Shown here in pieces: positions 14,533-21,960 of a stretch of DNA of 30,103 bases; the first letter of the stretch is position 1; each line of letters starts with the position of its first letter. Made by a program: the position numbers and the translations under genes. The DNA comes from Moraxellaceae bacterium (GTDB lineage: Bacteria; Pseudomonadota; Gammaproteobacteria; Pseudomonadales; Moraxellaceae). The notes below the pieces were generated by a model. That model saw nothing but the letters and a program-made list of their open reading frames with translations, did no database searches and was not told the DNA's origin. Location of the stretch: contig DPJB01000023.1 of assembly GCA_003543245.1 (NCBI GenBank), positions 36,124 through 66,226 of the forward strand. Direction: 5' to 3'.

Positions 14533-16350
14533 TTACTGCATGGAGAACGAGTCGTTGTCCATCTGCATCAGTGACTTTGGCGATGCGATGATGCCAGCGA
14601 TGTGACCCTTGGCGCGTGGCAGCAGACGGTCGAAGTAGAACTCGGCTGTCTGGATCTTGGCCTTGTAGAACTCCGGTGTTTCCGAGCCGCCCTTCTCCAG
14701 CTTTTCGAATGCAACGGCGGCCTGCACGGCCCAGAAATACGCCATGGTGACGTAGCCGGAATACATCAGGAAGTCATAGCAGGCAGAGCTGACGATTTCA
14801 CGTTCCTTGCGGGCGGTGAGCATGGTGCGCACGGTGAGCATGTTCCACTGGGCGGCGAGCTTGGACAGCTGCCACACGAACGGGCGCATTTTGCCGTTGA
14901 GGGCGTTGTCCTTGCAGAAGTTCAGCATGATGCCGGTGAAATCACGCACGGCCTTGCCGCGGGTCATGATCAGTGTCTTGCGGCCGAGCAGGTCGAGGGC
15001 CTGGATGCCGGTGGTGCCTTCGTACAGCGTGGCAATACGTGCATCACGGGCGATCTGTTCCATGCCGTGTTCCTTGATGTAGCCGTGGCCACCGAGAACC
15101 TGCATGCCGATGTTGGCGGATTCCAGACCCATTTCGGTGAGGAAGCCCTTGAGGATCGGGGTGAGGAAGCCGAGCTTGTCATCCCAGTGCTCGTACTTCT
15201 TTTTGTCGTTCTCAATGATGCCGTTCACCATGTGGTCTGCATACTGTGCGGAGTAGTACAGCATGGCGCGACCGCCTTCGGTGATGGCCTTCTGCGTGAG
15301 CAGCATGCGGCGTACGTCACCGTGCCAGATCAGGGCGTCGGCAACCTTGTCCGGTTCCTTCTTGCCGGAAACGGCGCGCATAGAACGGCGTTCCTTGGCG
15401 TACGGCAGTGAGCCCTGGTAGGACAGCTCGGAGTGGGCGATGCCCTGTACGGCGGTGCCGATACGGGCGGAGTTCATGAAGGTGAACATGGCGTTGAGGC
15501 CGCCATTGGGTTCGGCGATCAGGTAGCCGGTGGCGTCATCGAAGTTCATCACGCAGGTGGCGGAGGCGCGGATGCCCATCTTGTGTTCGATGGAGCCGCA
15601 GGCCACGGCATTGCGTGCGCCGACAGTGCCATCGGGATTGGCGAGGAACTTGGGCACGATGAACAGCGAGATGCCCTTGGTGCCGGCCGGTGCATCGGGC
15701 AGGCGTGCCAGCACGATGTGGATGATGTTTTCGGCGAGGTCATGCTCACCGGCAGAAATGAAGATCTTGGTGCCGGTGATCTTGTAGCTGCCGTCAGCCT
15801 GCGGTTCGGCCTTGGTCTTCATCTGGCCAAGGTCGGTGCCGCAATGCGGTTCGGTCAGGCACATGGTGCCGGTCCAGCGACCTTCCACCAACGGCGGCAT
15901 GAAGGTGTTCTTCTGCTCGGTGGTACCGTGCTGCATGATGGTGTTCATGCAACCCAGCGACAGGCCGGGGTACATGGTGAAAGACCAGTTGGCGGTGCCC
16001 ATCATTTCCGACTTGATCAGGCCGAGCGACATCGGCATGCCCTGTCCACCGTATTCCTGCGGGTGCGACAGACCCTGCCAGCCGCCAGCCACGTACTGGT
16101 CGTAGGCTTCCTTGAAGCCCTTGGGGGTGCGCACTTCGCCATTCTCGAAGTGGCAGCCTTCCAGGTCGCCGGAGAGGTTCAGCGGTGCAATGACGTCTTC
16201 ACAGAGCTTGGCGCATTCACCCAGGATCGCATCCACCATGTCCGGGGTGGCATCGCCGCCGTTGGACAGCTTGCTGTAGTGCTTCGGGTAATCGAACACT
16301 TCGTTCATCAGGAAGCGCATGTCGCGCAGCGGAGCCTTGTACGTCGGCAT
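14533..16350 (-). CDS. Large acyl-CoA dehydrogenase with C-terminal extension
   Basis: A 605-residue FAD enzyme of the long acyl-CoA dehydrogenase group (the group with DmdC and phenylacyl-CoA dehydrogenases), catalysing the alpha,beta-dehydrogenation of an acyl-CoA. Order: a short N-terminal extension typical of the group (YKAPLRDMRFLMNEV); N-terminal helical domain with GGWQGLSHPQEYGGQGMP; middle beta domain with MCLTEPHCGTDLGQMKT and ITGTKIFISAGEHD, which contact FAD and substrate; C-terminal helical domain with GGHGYIKEHGMEQIARDARI and the catalytic Glu in LYEGTTGIQA; and the extra C-terminal domain (PF12806-like) from about residue 480 to 590. Chain-length preference cannot be read from sequence. 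RBS GAGGTG precedes the start. It acts in beta-oxidation, opposing storage via the nearby WS/DGAT. Confidence 0.94.
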   Translation of the reverse strand: MPTYKAPLRDMRFLMNEVFDYPKHYSKLSNGGDATPDMVDAILGECAKLCEDVIAPLNLSGDLEGCHFENGEVRTPKGFKEAYDQYVAGGWQGLSHPQEYGGQGMPMSLGLIKSEMMGTANWSFTMYPGLSLGCMNTIMQHGTTEQKNTFMPPLVEGRWTGTMCLTEPHCGTDLGQMKTKAEPQADGSYKITGTKIFISAGEHDLAENIIHIVLARLPDAPAGTKGISLFIVPKFLANPDGTVGARNAVACGSIEHKMGIRASATCVMNFDDATGYLIAEPNGGLNAMFTFMNSARIGTAVQGIAHSELSYQGSLPYAKERRSMRAVSGKKEPDKVADALIWHGDVRRMLLTQKAITEGGRAMLYYSAQYADHMVNGIIENDKKKYEHWDDKLGFLTPILKGFLTEMGLESANIGMQVLGGHGYIKEHGMEQIARDARIATLYEGTTGIQALDLLGRKTLIMTRGKAVRDFTGIMLNFCKDNALNGKMRPFVWQLSKLAAQWNMLTVRTMLTARKEREIVSSACYDFLMYSGYVTMAYFWAVQAAVAFEKLEKGGSETPEFYKAKIQTAEFYFDRLLPRAKGHIAGIIASPKSLMQMDNDSFSMQ

Positions 16351-16672
16351 GAAAGCACCTCGTTATGGGGGTAAAGCGGATCTCTGGAACGTGCACAGGG
16401 CTGGGTCGCCTGCCATGGAGAGCCGTCAAGAAGCGCTTTATACGCGAGCAAGGTCAGGCCTGCATTGACAACATTGCCGCTTTTGCCGGTTTTTTCGGTA
16501 AATGAACAGGTCTGCTACACCACCATGTGTCAACCATACGGTCATGATGGCGTTACTGAGGTTGTACGGATTTGTCATGCCCGGATGCTACGCTTCCGGT
16601 TTCCCTTCGCAGCCGCGGTTGCCACGAAGTATCACGACAGCGGGCGCATGCCCATTGGTTGGCAAACACATC
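16351..16672. other. 322-base divergent intergenic region
   Basis: Between the acyl-CoA dehydrogenase and the efflux operon. A plus-strand TTGACA occurs at 16466-16471, but no good -10 element follows at the right spacing. An AAGCGCTT palindrome lies near 16432-16439. An in-frame Met at 16502 would extend the TolC-like protein into this region, but it would bury the signal peptide. No RNA gene or other ORF was recognised. Confidence 0.55.
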
Positions 16673-18058
16673 ATGCTGAAACGACTTTCTCTTGCTGCCG
16701 CGCTGGCGGGCATGGCGCTGCCTGTGGTGGCGGCCGAGGCCCTGTCACGCGAGGCGCCGGTGCCGGCGTCCTGTGCCGTGCCTGCGGTGCCGCTGGACCT
16801 GGCCACGGTGGTGCGGCTGGCGCTGTGCCGGCATCCGGATACCCGGACCGCGTGGCTGAATGCCGAGGCCCAGGCGGCGCGCGTGGATTCCGCCAGGGTG
16901 CCCTACCGGCCAACGCTGGATGCATCACTGGGCCAGACCCGTAACGTGGGCGATAACGTCCCACCAGACCATGAAGACCGGACCACGGCAGCGCTTTCAC
17001 TGGGCTGGCTGCTGTATGACTTCGGGGCGCGTGCGGCGGGCAAGGCGCAGGCAGAGCGCACTCTGGATGCCTTGCGTGCGAGCCAGGACGATGCCCTGCA
17101 GTCCGTGCTGCAGCGGGCGGTGGAGGCGTATTACCAGTGGCTGGCCGTGGATGCCAGCCTGCTTGCTGCCCGCGACTCCGAAACGGCGGCGGCCGAGACC
17201 CTGCGCGCCGCCGGCGTGCGGCAGCGGGTGGGCGTGGCAACGCGCGAGGATGTGTTGCAGTCACAGACGTCGCTGTCGCAGGCGCGCCTTGGTGTGCTGA
17301 CCAGAGAAGGCGAGCAGCAGGTGGCCCGTGGCCGCATGGCGATCATGCTGGGGCTGCCGGCGTCCACCTCGCTGACACTGGCAGAAACCCAGGCCATTCC
17401 GGAGAGCCCTGCCCTGCCGCCACTGGCAAGTTTTCTCACCACCGTTGACCAGCGTCCCGATGTGATGGCGCAGGGCGAACGGGTGAAGGCCAGTGAAGCG
17501 GCGCTGGCCCAGGCCCGTGCCAGTCACAGGCCCGACATCAGGCTGTCGGCCGATCAGGCGTGGACGCAGAACAACAGCAATGACAGCGATACCGGCAGCA
17601 TTGGTGTGCGCCTTAACGTGCCGCTCTATACCGGCGGCCAGCGTGCGGCCGATGTGCGGCTGGCCGAGGCACAGCTGGCGCTGACGCGAACGGAACTGGA
17701 ACGGCTGCAACAGGATGCCTCGCAGGAAATATGGGAAGCCTGGCAGACACTGAAGACGGCAACGGCTGCGTTCTCAGCCACGCGCGATCTGGTGGGTGCT
17801 GCCGAAGAATCGCACCGCGCCGCCACGGCGCGTTACAAGGCCGGGCTTGGCGACCTCATCAATGTGCTGAATGCACAAAGCTCGCTGGCGGATGCACGCC
17901 AGCAGTTTGTGAAGGCCCGCTATGAGTGGGCGCGTGCGCGTATTTCCCTGGCCCGCGCGACCGGAACACTTGGATTTTCATCGCTGGATCATTCAGCACA
18001 GGTTAATGCGACAGGCGACACATCGGGCACCATGCCTGCGCCGGAGATGGCACCATGA
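16673..18058 (+). CDS. TolC-family outer membrane efflux protein
   Basis: A 461-residue outer membrane channel. Residues 1-20 are a signal peptide (KRLSLAAALAGMALPVVAAE). Two OEP repeats follow: DLATVVRLALCRHPDTRTAW with the helical hairpin to about residue 220, then a second repeat from about 250 with AQARASHRPDIRLSADQAWT, the strand IGVRLNVPLYTGGQRAADV and a long alpha-barrel helix ending in ARYKAGLGDLINVLNAQSSL. Trimers form the exit duct that works with the adaptor and ABC transporter encoded next. The start at 16673 was chosen because it gives a clean signal peptide, although the SD is weak. First gene of a four-gene operon; its stop overlaps the next start by four bases (ATGA). Confidence 0.93.
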   Translation: MLKRLSLAAALAGMALPVVAAEALSREAPVPASCAVPAVPLDLATVVRLALCRHPDTRTAWLNAEAQAARVDSARVPYRPTLDASLGQTRNVGDNVPPDHEDRTTAALSLGWLLYDFGARAAGKAQAERTLDALRASQDDALQSVLQRAVEAYYQWLAVDASLLAARDSETAAAETLRAAGVRQRVGVATREDVLQSQTSLSQARLGVLTREGEQQVARGRMAIMLGLPASTSLTLAETQAIPESPALPPLASFLTTVDQRPDVMAQGERVKASEAALAQARASHRPDIRLSADQAWTQNNSNDSDTGSIGVRLNVPLYTGGQRAADVRLAEAQLALTRTELERLQQDASQEIWEAWQTLKTATAAFSATRDLVGAAEESHRAATARYKAGLGDLINVLNAQSSLADARQQFVKARYEWARARISLARATGTLGFSSLDHSAQVNATGDTSGTMPAPEMAP

Positions 18059-19293
18059 CATTGAAAGGTTTATTGCGCCCGCGGGTGCTGGTTGTACTGG
18101 CGCTGATGGTACTGGTGGCAGCAGGTTTTGTGGCGTGTCGCGACAAGGGTGATGCCACCAGTTACCGCACGGAAAATGTTGATCACGGTGATATTGCCCA
18201 GACGGTTTCGGCCAATGGCACACTGAACCCGGTGACGCTGGTGAGCGTGGGTACACAGGTGTCCGGCACCATTACGGATCTGTATGTCGATTTCAATGAC
18301 CGCGTTGAGGCGGGCCAGATACTGATGCGGCTTGATGACGCCCTGCTGCGTGCAGCACTGCAGCAGAGCGAGGCAAATTATGCGTCGGCACAATCGGCCC
18401 TGCGTCTGGCACAAAGTGATGTCGAGCGCATTGCACCACTGGCCAAGGACGGATTTGTGTCGCAGCAGGAACTGGACAGGTCACAACAGGCGTTGAAGGA
18501 TGCGCAGGCAAAAGTGGCGCAGACCAATGCGCAGGTAAAAAAGGACCGTACCAATCTTGATTATGCCGTGATCCGTTCGCCGGTCTCCGGTGTGGTGGTG
18601 TCGCGTGCCGTGGATGCCGGCCAGACGGTAGCGGCAAGCTTCAATACGCCGGAGCTGTTCAAGATTGCCAGGGATTTGCGCGAGATGCAGATTGATGCAT
18701 ATTTTTCCGAGGCAGACATCGGCCAGATCGTGGTTGGCACGCCGGTATCGTTCCGGGTGGATGCATTTTCCGGTCGGCGTTTTGCCGGCATCGTAAAACA
18801 GATCCGTCTTAATCCGAAAAACGAATCGAATGTGGTGAGCTACAACGTTGTGGTGAATGTTGATAACGCTGACCAGAAACTCTTGCCGGGCATGACGGCT
18901 TATGTGGACATCAAGGTGCAGGAGAAGGACGGGGTATTGCGCGTGCCGAATTCGGCGCTGCGCTTCAAGCCGACGGACGAAAGCCGGGTGGTAAAGGCGG
19001 CAGAGTCTTCTTCATCCGGAAAATCGGCGGCAGCGTCTGCGGCAAACGGCGGGGACGAATCGGGCAACGGTGAGCGTCGTCGCTCCAGTCGTGCAGGCGG
19101 CAATGGCCGCGTGTATGTGCTGCGTGATGGCAAACTGCATGAAGTGCGCGTGGCCATTGGCATTACGGATCGTCGCTATACCGAGTTGCGTGACAAGGCA
19201 CTGAAAGCAGGTGATGCAGTGGTGGTGGGTGAAGGCGAAGGTGCTGCTGGTGCGGCGGGCGGTTCTCCGCGCGGCATGCAGTTTGGCATGTAG
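18055..19293 (+). CDS. MacA-like periplasmic adaptor subunit (HlyD/RND-type MFP)
   Basis: A 412-residue membrane fusion protein linking the inner-membrane ABC permease to the outer-membrane channel. An N-terminal hydrophobic anchor (LVVLALMVLVAAGFVAC) ends in a Cys at residue 28 that might be lipidated, though the lipobox is imperfect. Then come the first half of the lipoyl domain (GTQVSGTITDLYVDFNDRV), a helical hairpin (about 100-170), the second lipoyl half (IRSPVSGVVVSRAVDAG), a beta-barrel domain, and the membrane-proximal domain interrupted by a low-complexity Ser/Ala/Gly/Arg segment at about residues 312-353 before it resumes at RVYVLRDGKLHEV. It overlaps the upstream gene by four bases and lies nine bases before the ATPase gene, so stoichiometric co-expression is likely. 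Confidence 0.93.
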   Translation: MTLKGLLRPRVLVVLALMVLVAAGFVACRDKGDATSYRTENVDHGDIAQTVSANGTLNPVTLVSVGTQVSGTITDLYVDFNDRVEAGQILMRLDDALLRAALQQSEANYASAQSALRLAQSDVERIAPLAKDGFVSQQELDRSQQALKDAQAKVAQTNAQVKKDRTNLDYAVIRSPVSGVVVSRAVDAGQTVAASFNTPELFKIARDLREMQIDAYFSEADIGQIVVGTPVSFRVDAFSGRRFAGIVKQIRLNPKNESNVVSYNVVVNVDNADQKLLPGMTAYVDIKVQEKDGVLRVPNSALRFKPTDESRVVKAAESSSSGKSAAASAANGGDESGNGERRRSSRAGGNGRVYVLRDGKLHEVRVAIGITDRRYTELRDKALKAGDAVVVGEGEGAAGAAGGSPRGMQFGM

Positions 19294-19302
19294 GAGCCTG
19301 AC

Positions 19303-20025
19303 ATGACCACAGCGGTTATCCGCACGCGCGGCATCATCAAGGAATTTGCGTCGGGGACAGGCCCGGTGCGCATCCTGCACGGTATTGACCTGCAGGTGGA
19401 TGCCGGCGAGTTTGTTGCGGTGATGGGCCCGTCCGGCTCGGGAAAATCCACCTTCATGAGCATTCTGGGCTGTCTCGACAGTCCGACCTCCGGTGATTAT
19501 TTCCTCAATGGCGAATCCGTCGGTTACCGCGAGGCTGCGCAACTTGCCGCCATCCGCAATCGTGCAATCGGTTTTGTGTTTCAGGGTTTCAACTTGCTGC
19601 CGCGCAGCACGCTGGCCGACAACGTGGCGCTGCCGCTTATTTATGCCGGCGTGCCGGTTGCCGAACGTCGTGCACGCGCTGCCGACATGCTGGCACGTGT
19701 GGGGCTGGGCACCCGGCTTGATGCCTATCCGGCACAGATTTCCGGTGGCCAACAGCAGCGTGTGGCGATTGCGCGTGCACTGGTGAATCGTCCGGCGCTG
19801 GTGCTGGCGGATGAGCCTACCGGCAATCTTGATACAAGAACCAGTGCAGAAATAATGGCGCTGTTCGAGTCGCTTAACCGCGATGACGGCATCACCATCC
19901 TGCTGGTCACGCATGAAACCGACATTGCGATGCACGCAAAGCGTCTGGTGCGTCTGGTTGATGGCCTCATGGCGTATGACGGTCCCGTGGCCGAAGGCCT
20001 CAAGCAGCACCTGGAGATGCACTGA
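19303..20025 (+). CDS. MacB-type ABC transporter ATP-binding protein
   Basis: A 240-residue ATPase of the LolD/MacB group that powers the efflux pump from the cytoplasmic face. Walker A is GPSGSGKST at 42-50, the Q-loop is FVFQGFNLLP (Q94), the signature is SGGQQQR from residue 147, Walker B is VLADEP (167-172) with D-loop NLDT, and the switch His is H204 in VTHE. It is a stand-alone nucleotide-binding protein, whereas in E. coli MacB this domain is fused to the permease. RBS AGGAG lies 7 bases before the start. Its stop overlaps the permease start by one base (TGATG), indicating translational coupling. Confidence 0.95.
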   Translation: MTTAVIRTRGIIKEFASGTGPVRILHGIDLQVDAGEFVAVMGPSGSGKSTFMSILGCLDSPTSGDYFLNGESVGYREAAQLAAIRNRAIGFVFQGFNLLPRSTLADNVALPLIYAGVPVAERRARAADMLARVGLGTRLDAYPAQISGGQQQRVAIARALVNRPALVLADEPTGNLDTRTSAEIMALFESLNRDDGITILLVTHETDIAMHAKRLVRLVDGLMAYDGPVAEGLKQHLEMH

Positions 20026-21245
20026 TGTTCGGGTTCATGTTGCGTGAAGCCCTTTCGGCCATGCTGGCAAACCGCCTGCGCAGTTTTCTCACCATGCTGG
20101 GCATGATCATTGGCGTGGCTGCCGTCATCCTCATGCTGGCCATTGGTGCCGGCGTGCAGAAGCAGGTGAACAGTGCGATTGCGAGCATGGGTTCCAACCT
20201 CTTCATCGTGATGCCGGGCGCTACCTCGGCCAACGGGGTGCGCACCGGTTTTGGCGGTGCACAGAACCTTACCCTGGGCGATGCCAATGCCATCCGGCAA
20301 CTGGATGGCGTGAAGTACATGGCGCCGTTGCTGCAGAACAATTCGCAGGTGGTGTATGGTACCAACAACTGGAACACACAGATCATCGGCACCAATGCGG
20401 ATTATCTGGGGCTGCGTGACTGGCCTGTGGTGGAGGGTTATGTTTTTGATGATGCCGAAATGCGCACTGGTGCGCAGGTGGCCCTTGTTGGCCAGCAGAT
20501 TGTCGAGAATCTTTTTGGCGGCCTGAGCCCGATTGGCGAAACCATCCGCATCCGCAACCAGCCCTTCCAGGTTGTGGGGGTGCTGGGCACCAAGGGCCAG
20601 AGCCTGGATGGTCGGGACCAGGACGACACCATCATTGTTCCGCTGACTACGGCGCAGCGCCGTCTGGCCGGGCCGCGTTTCCGTGATTCGTTGCGCATGA
20701 TCATGGTGCAGGCCGACAACGAAAACGCCATGGTGCGCGTGCAGACCTCCATGCAGGACCTGCTGCGGGAACGGCATCGTCTGGGTGAGGATCAGGACGA
20801 TGACTTCACCATCCAGAACCTGACGGCGCTGGCGAACACGGCGGCCGAGACGACGGCGGTGATGTCGCTGATGCTGGGTGCGATTGCCTCGATTTCGCTG
20901 ATCGTTGGCGGCATTGGCATCATGAACATCATGCTGGTGTCGGTGACGGAGCGTACGCGTGAAATCGGTATCCGCATGGCGATCGGCGCGCGTCCTGCCG
21001 ACATCCGTCTGCAGTTCCTGCTGGAGGCCGTCATCATTTCGATAGCGGGTTGCCTGATCGGGGTGCTGATCGGCATTGCGGGAGCGTTTGCAGTGGCGAG
21101 CACCGGCAAGCTGCTGGTGCTGGTGACGGTGTCGTCAATGCTGCTGGCGTTTGCGGTGGCGGCCGGCATTGGCATATTTTTCGGATTTTATCCCGCCAAC
21201 AAGGCGGCCCGCCTGAAGCCGATCGAAGCGCTGCGTTACCAGTAG
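20025..21245 (+). CDS. MacB-type ABC transporter permease (FtsX fold)
   Basis: A 406-residue inner-membrane permease. Helix 1 follows LREALSAMLANRLRSFLTML with GMIIGVAAVILMLAIGAGV; a periplasmic MacB_PCD domain spans about residues 45-265; three more helices of the FtsX domain follow (AAETTAVMSLMLGAIASISL and IVGGIGIMNIMLVSVTERTR; EIGIRMAIGARPADI coupling helix; AVIISIAGCLIGVLIGIAGA; and the last near residue 365). It ends FYPANKAARLKPIEALRY, typical of MacB permeases. The type VII ABC architecture suggests mechanotransmission pumping of periplasmic substrates (macrolides, lipopeptides, siderophores or toxins) through the TolC-like protein; the actual cargo cannot be told. Confidence 0.95.
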   Translation: MFGFMLREALSAMLANRLRSFLTMLGMIIGVAAVILMLAIGAGVQKQVNSAIASMGSNLFIVMPGATSANGVRTGFGGAQNLTLGDANAIRQLDGVKYMAPLLQNNSQVVYGTNNWNTQIIGTNADYLGLRDWPVVEGYVFDDAEMRTGAQVALVGQQIVENLFGGLSPIGETIRIRNQPFQVVGVLGTKGQSLDGRDQDDTIIVPLTTAQRRLAGPRFRDSLRMIMVQADNENAMVRVQTSMQDLLRERHRLGEDQDDDFTIQNLTALANTAAETTAVMSLMLGAIASISLIVGGIGIMNIMLVSVTERTREIGIRMAIGARPADIRLQFLLEAVIISIAGCLIGVLIGIAGAFAVASTGKLLVLVTVSSMLLAFAVAAGIGIFFGFYPANKAARLKPIEALRYQ

Positions 21246-21267
21246 CGGAATTGATTCATTCTGTAAT

Positions 21268-21296
21268 AAAAAGCCCGCAATGCAGCGGGCTTTTTT
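21268..21296. terminator. Bidirectional terminator of efflux operon and SRAP-like gene
   Basis: AAAAAGCCCGC (21268-21278) pairs with GCGGGCTTTTT (21285-21295) around a 6-base loop. It is flanked by A and T runs and abuts the stop codon of the convergent gene at 21296-21298. Confidence 0.92.
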
Positions 21297-21739
21297 CATG
21301 CGGCGTTTTCGGTCTGACGTGCCGGCTCGTCAATGGCGTCACGCTGAAGTATGCGTGGCCAGCGGGGGTGGATCATGGCGGTTTGTGGTTCGGCTTCCTG
21401 CGTCACGACATAGACACGGGCTTCGCCATCGATGAATGCCATGAGCCCCTGGATGAACTCGCCCTCCTCCAGATCAAACCAGTAACGCTGGCCCTCGGCA
21501 TCCTTTTCCATGAAGCGTTCGACGGCAATCTGGACTGGTCTGGGGTTGAGACGGGTCCAGCGGCCATCCTTGATGGAGGACAGTCGTGCCCAGCCACCTT
21601 CAGGGAATGCACACATCTCGTCACGACGCTTGCCCCAGGTGACCCATTCGATCTGGCCGTCGCGCTTGCGCACGGGAAGCTTTGCACTGGGGTGGGGAAA
21701 AAAAACCTTGGTGTCCTGCAGCTGTATTGCTCCGCACAT
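21296..21739 (-). CDS. Short, divergent SRAP/HMCES (YedK)-like protein
   Basis: A 147-residue protein starting MCGAIQ. SRAP proteins (YedK, HMCES) begin with Met-Cys; after Met removal Cys2 links covalently to abasic sites in single-stranded DNA. By hand alignment with E. coli YedK, W35-G36 matches its WGY/WGL, A51-R52 match the AR of its NAR motif, E78 in RFMEKD matches the catalytic Glu of FEW, and VVTQEAEP...IHPRWPRIL (H124) matches the ITTEA...IHDRMPVIL block with the catalytic His. The Asn before AR is Trp here. It is much shorter than YedK (222) and lacks the C-terminal third. The start at 21739 was preferred to the in-frame Met at 21865 because it makes Cys residue 2. Convergent with the efflux operon. 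The assignment is inference from motifs; a structural or HMM search is needed. Confidence 0.62.
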   Translation of the reverse strand: MCGAIQLQDTKVFFPHPSAKLPVRKRDGQIEWVTWGKRRDEMCAFPEGGWARLSSIKDGRWTRLNPRPVQIAVERFMEKDAEGQRYWFDLEEGEFIQGLMAFIDGEARVYVVTQEAEPQTAMIHPRWPRILQRDAIDEPARQTENAA

Positions 21740-21872
21740 GACCGGATTCTTCTGATTAATGGGGGGCAGCCTACGGTAGTCCCTGTGTGCTGTCCCTGTA
21801 TCAAGCTGATATGCCGGACGAGTCCTTTGGGTGGCAAACTGTCCGTTTGCCGGGTCCGGCATCACATAGTTG

Positions 21873-21907
21873 CTGTCTAACGCTAGCTGTAGTGTCGTTA
21901 GCGACAG
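21873..21907. repeat. Inverted repeat in the 221-base gap upstream of the SRAP-like gene
   Basis: CTGTC-TAACG (21873-21882) pairs with CGTTA and GACAG (21896-21900, 21903-21907) across a 2-base bulge, with a 13-base loop. A second palindrome, TGCCGG-GT-CCGGCA, lies at 21848-21861. No T tract follows on the minus strand, so these are either weak terminators of the permease gene at 21961-23046 or operator sites for the SRAP-like gene. Nothing else is recognised between 21740 and 21960. Confidence 0.45.
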
Positions 21908-21960
21908 TCGGCCCAGTCTAGCAAAAAAATTCCGGGCAGGTCATGTCACCGCCGCTGCAC

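Noticed and set aside
14602..16374. Two long plus-strand open frames (269 and 313 residues) opposite the acyl-CoA dehydrogenase
   Set aside because: Gly/His/Val/Gln-rich shadow translations in the frame complementary to a well-defined enzyme; no ribosome binding site or domain.
19012..20777. Long minus-strand open frames (336 and 350 residues) opposite the MacA/MacB genes
   Set aside because: His/Arg-rich, cross the boundaries of genes with unmistakable ABC motifs; no recognisable domain.
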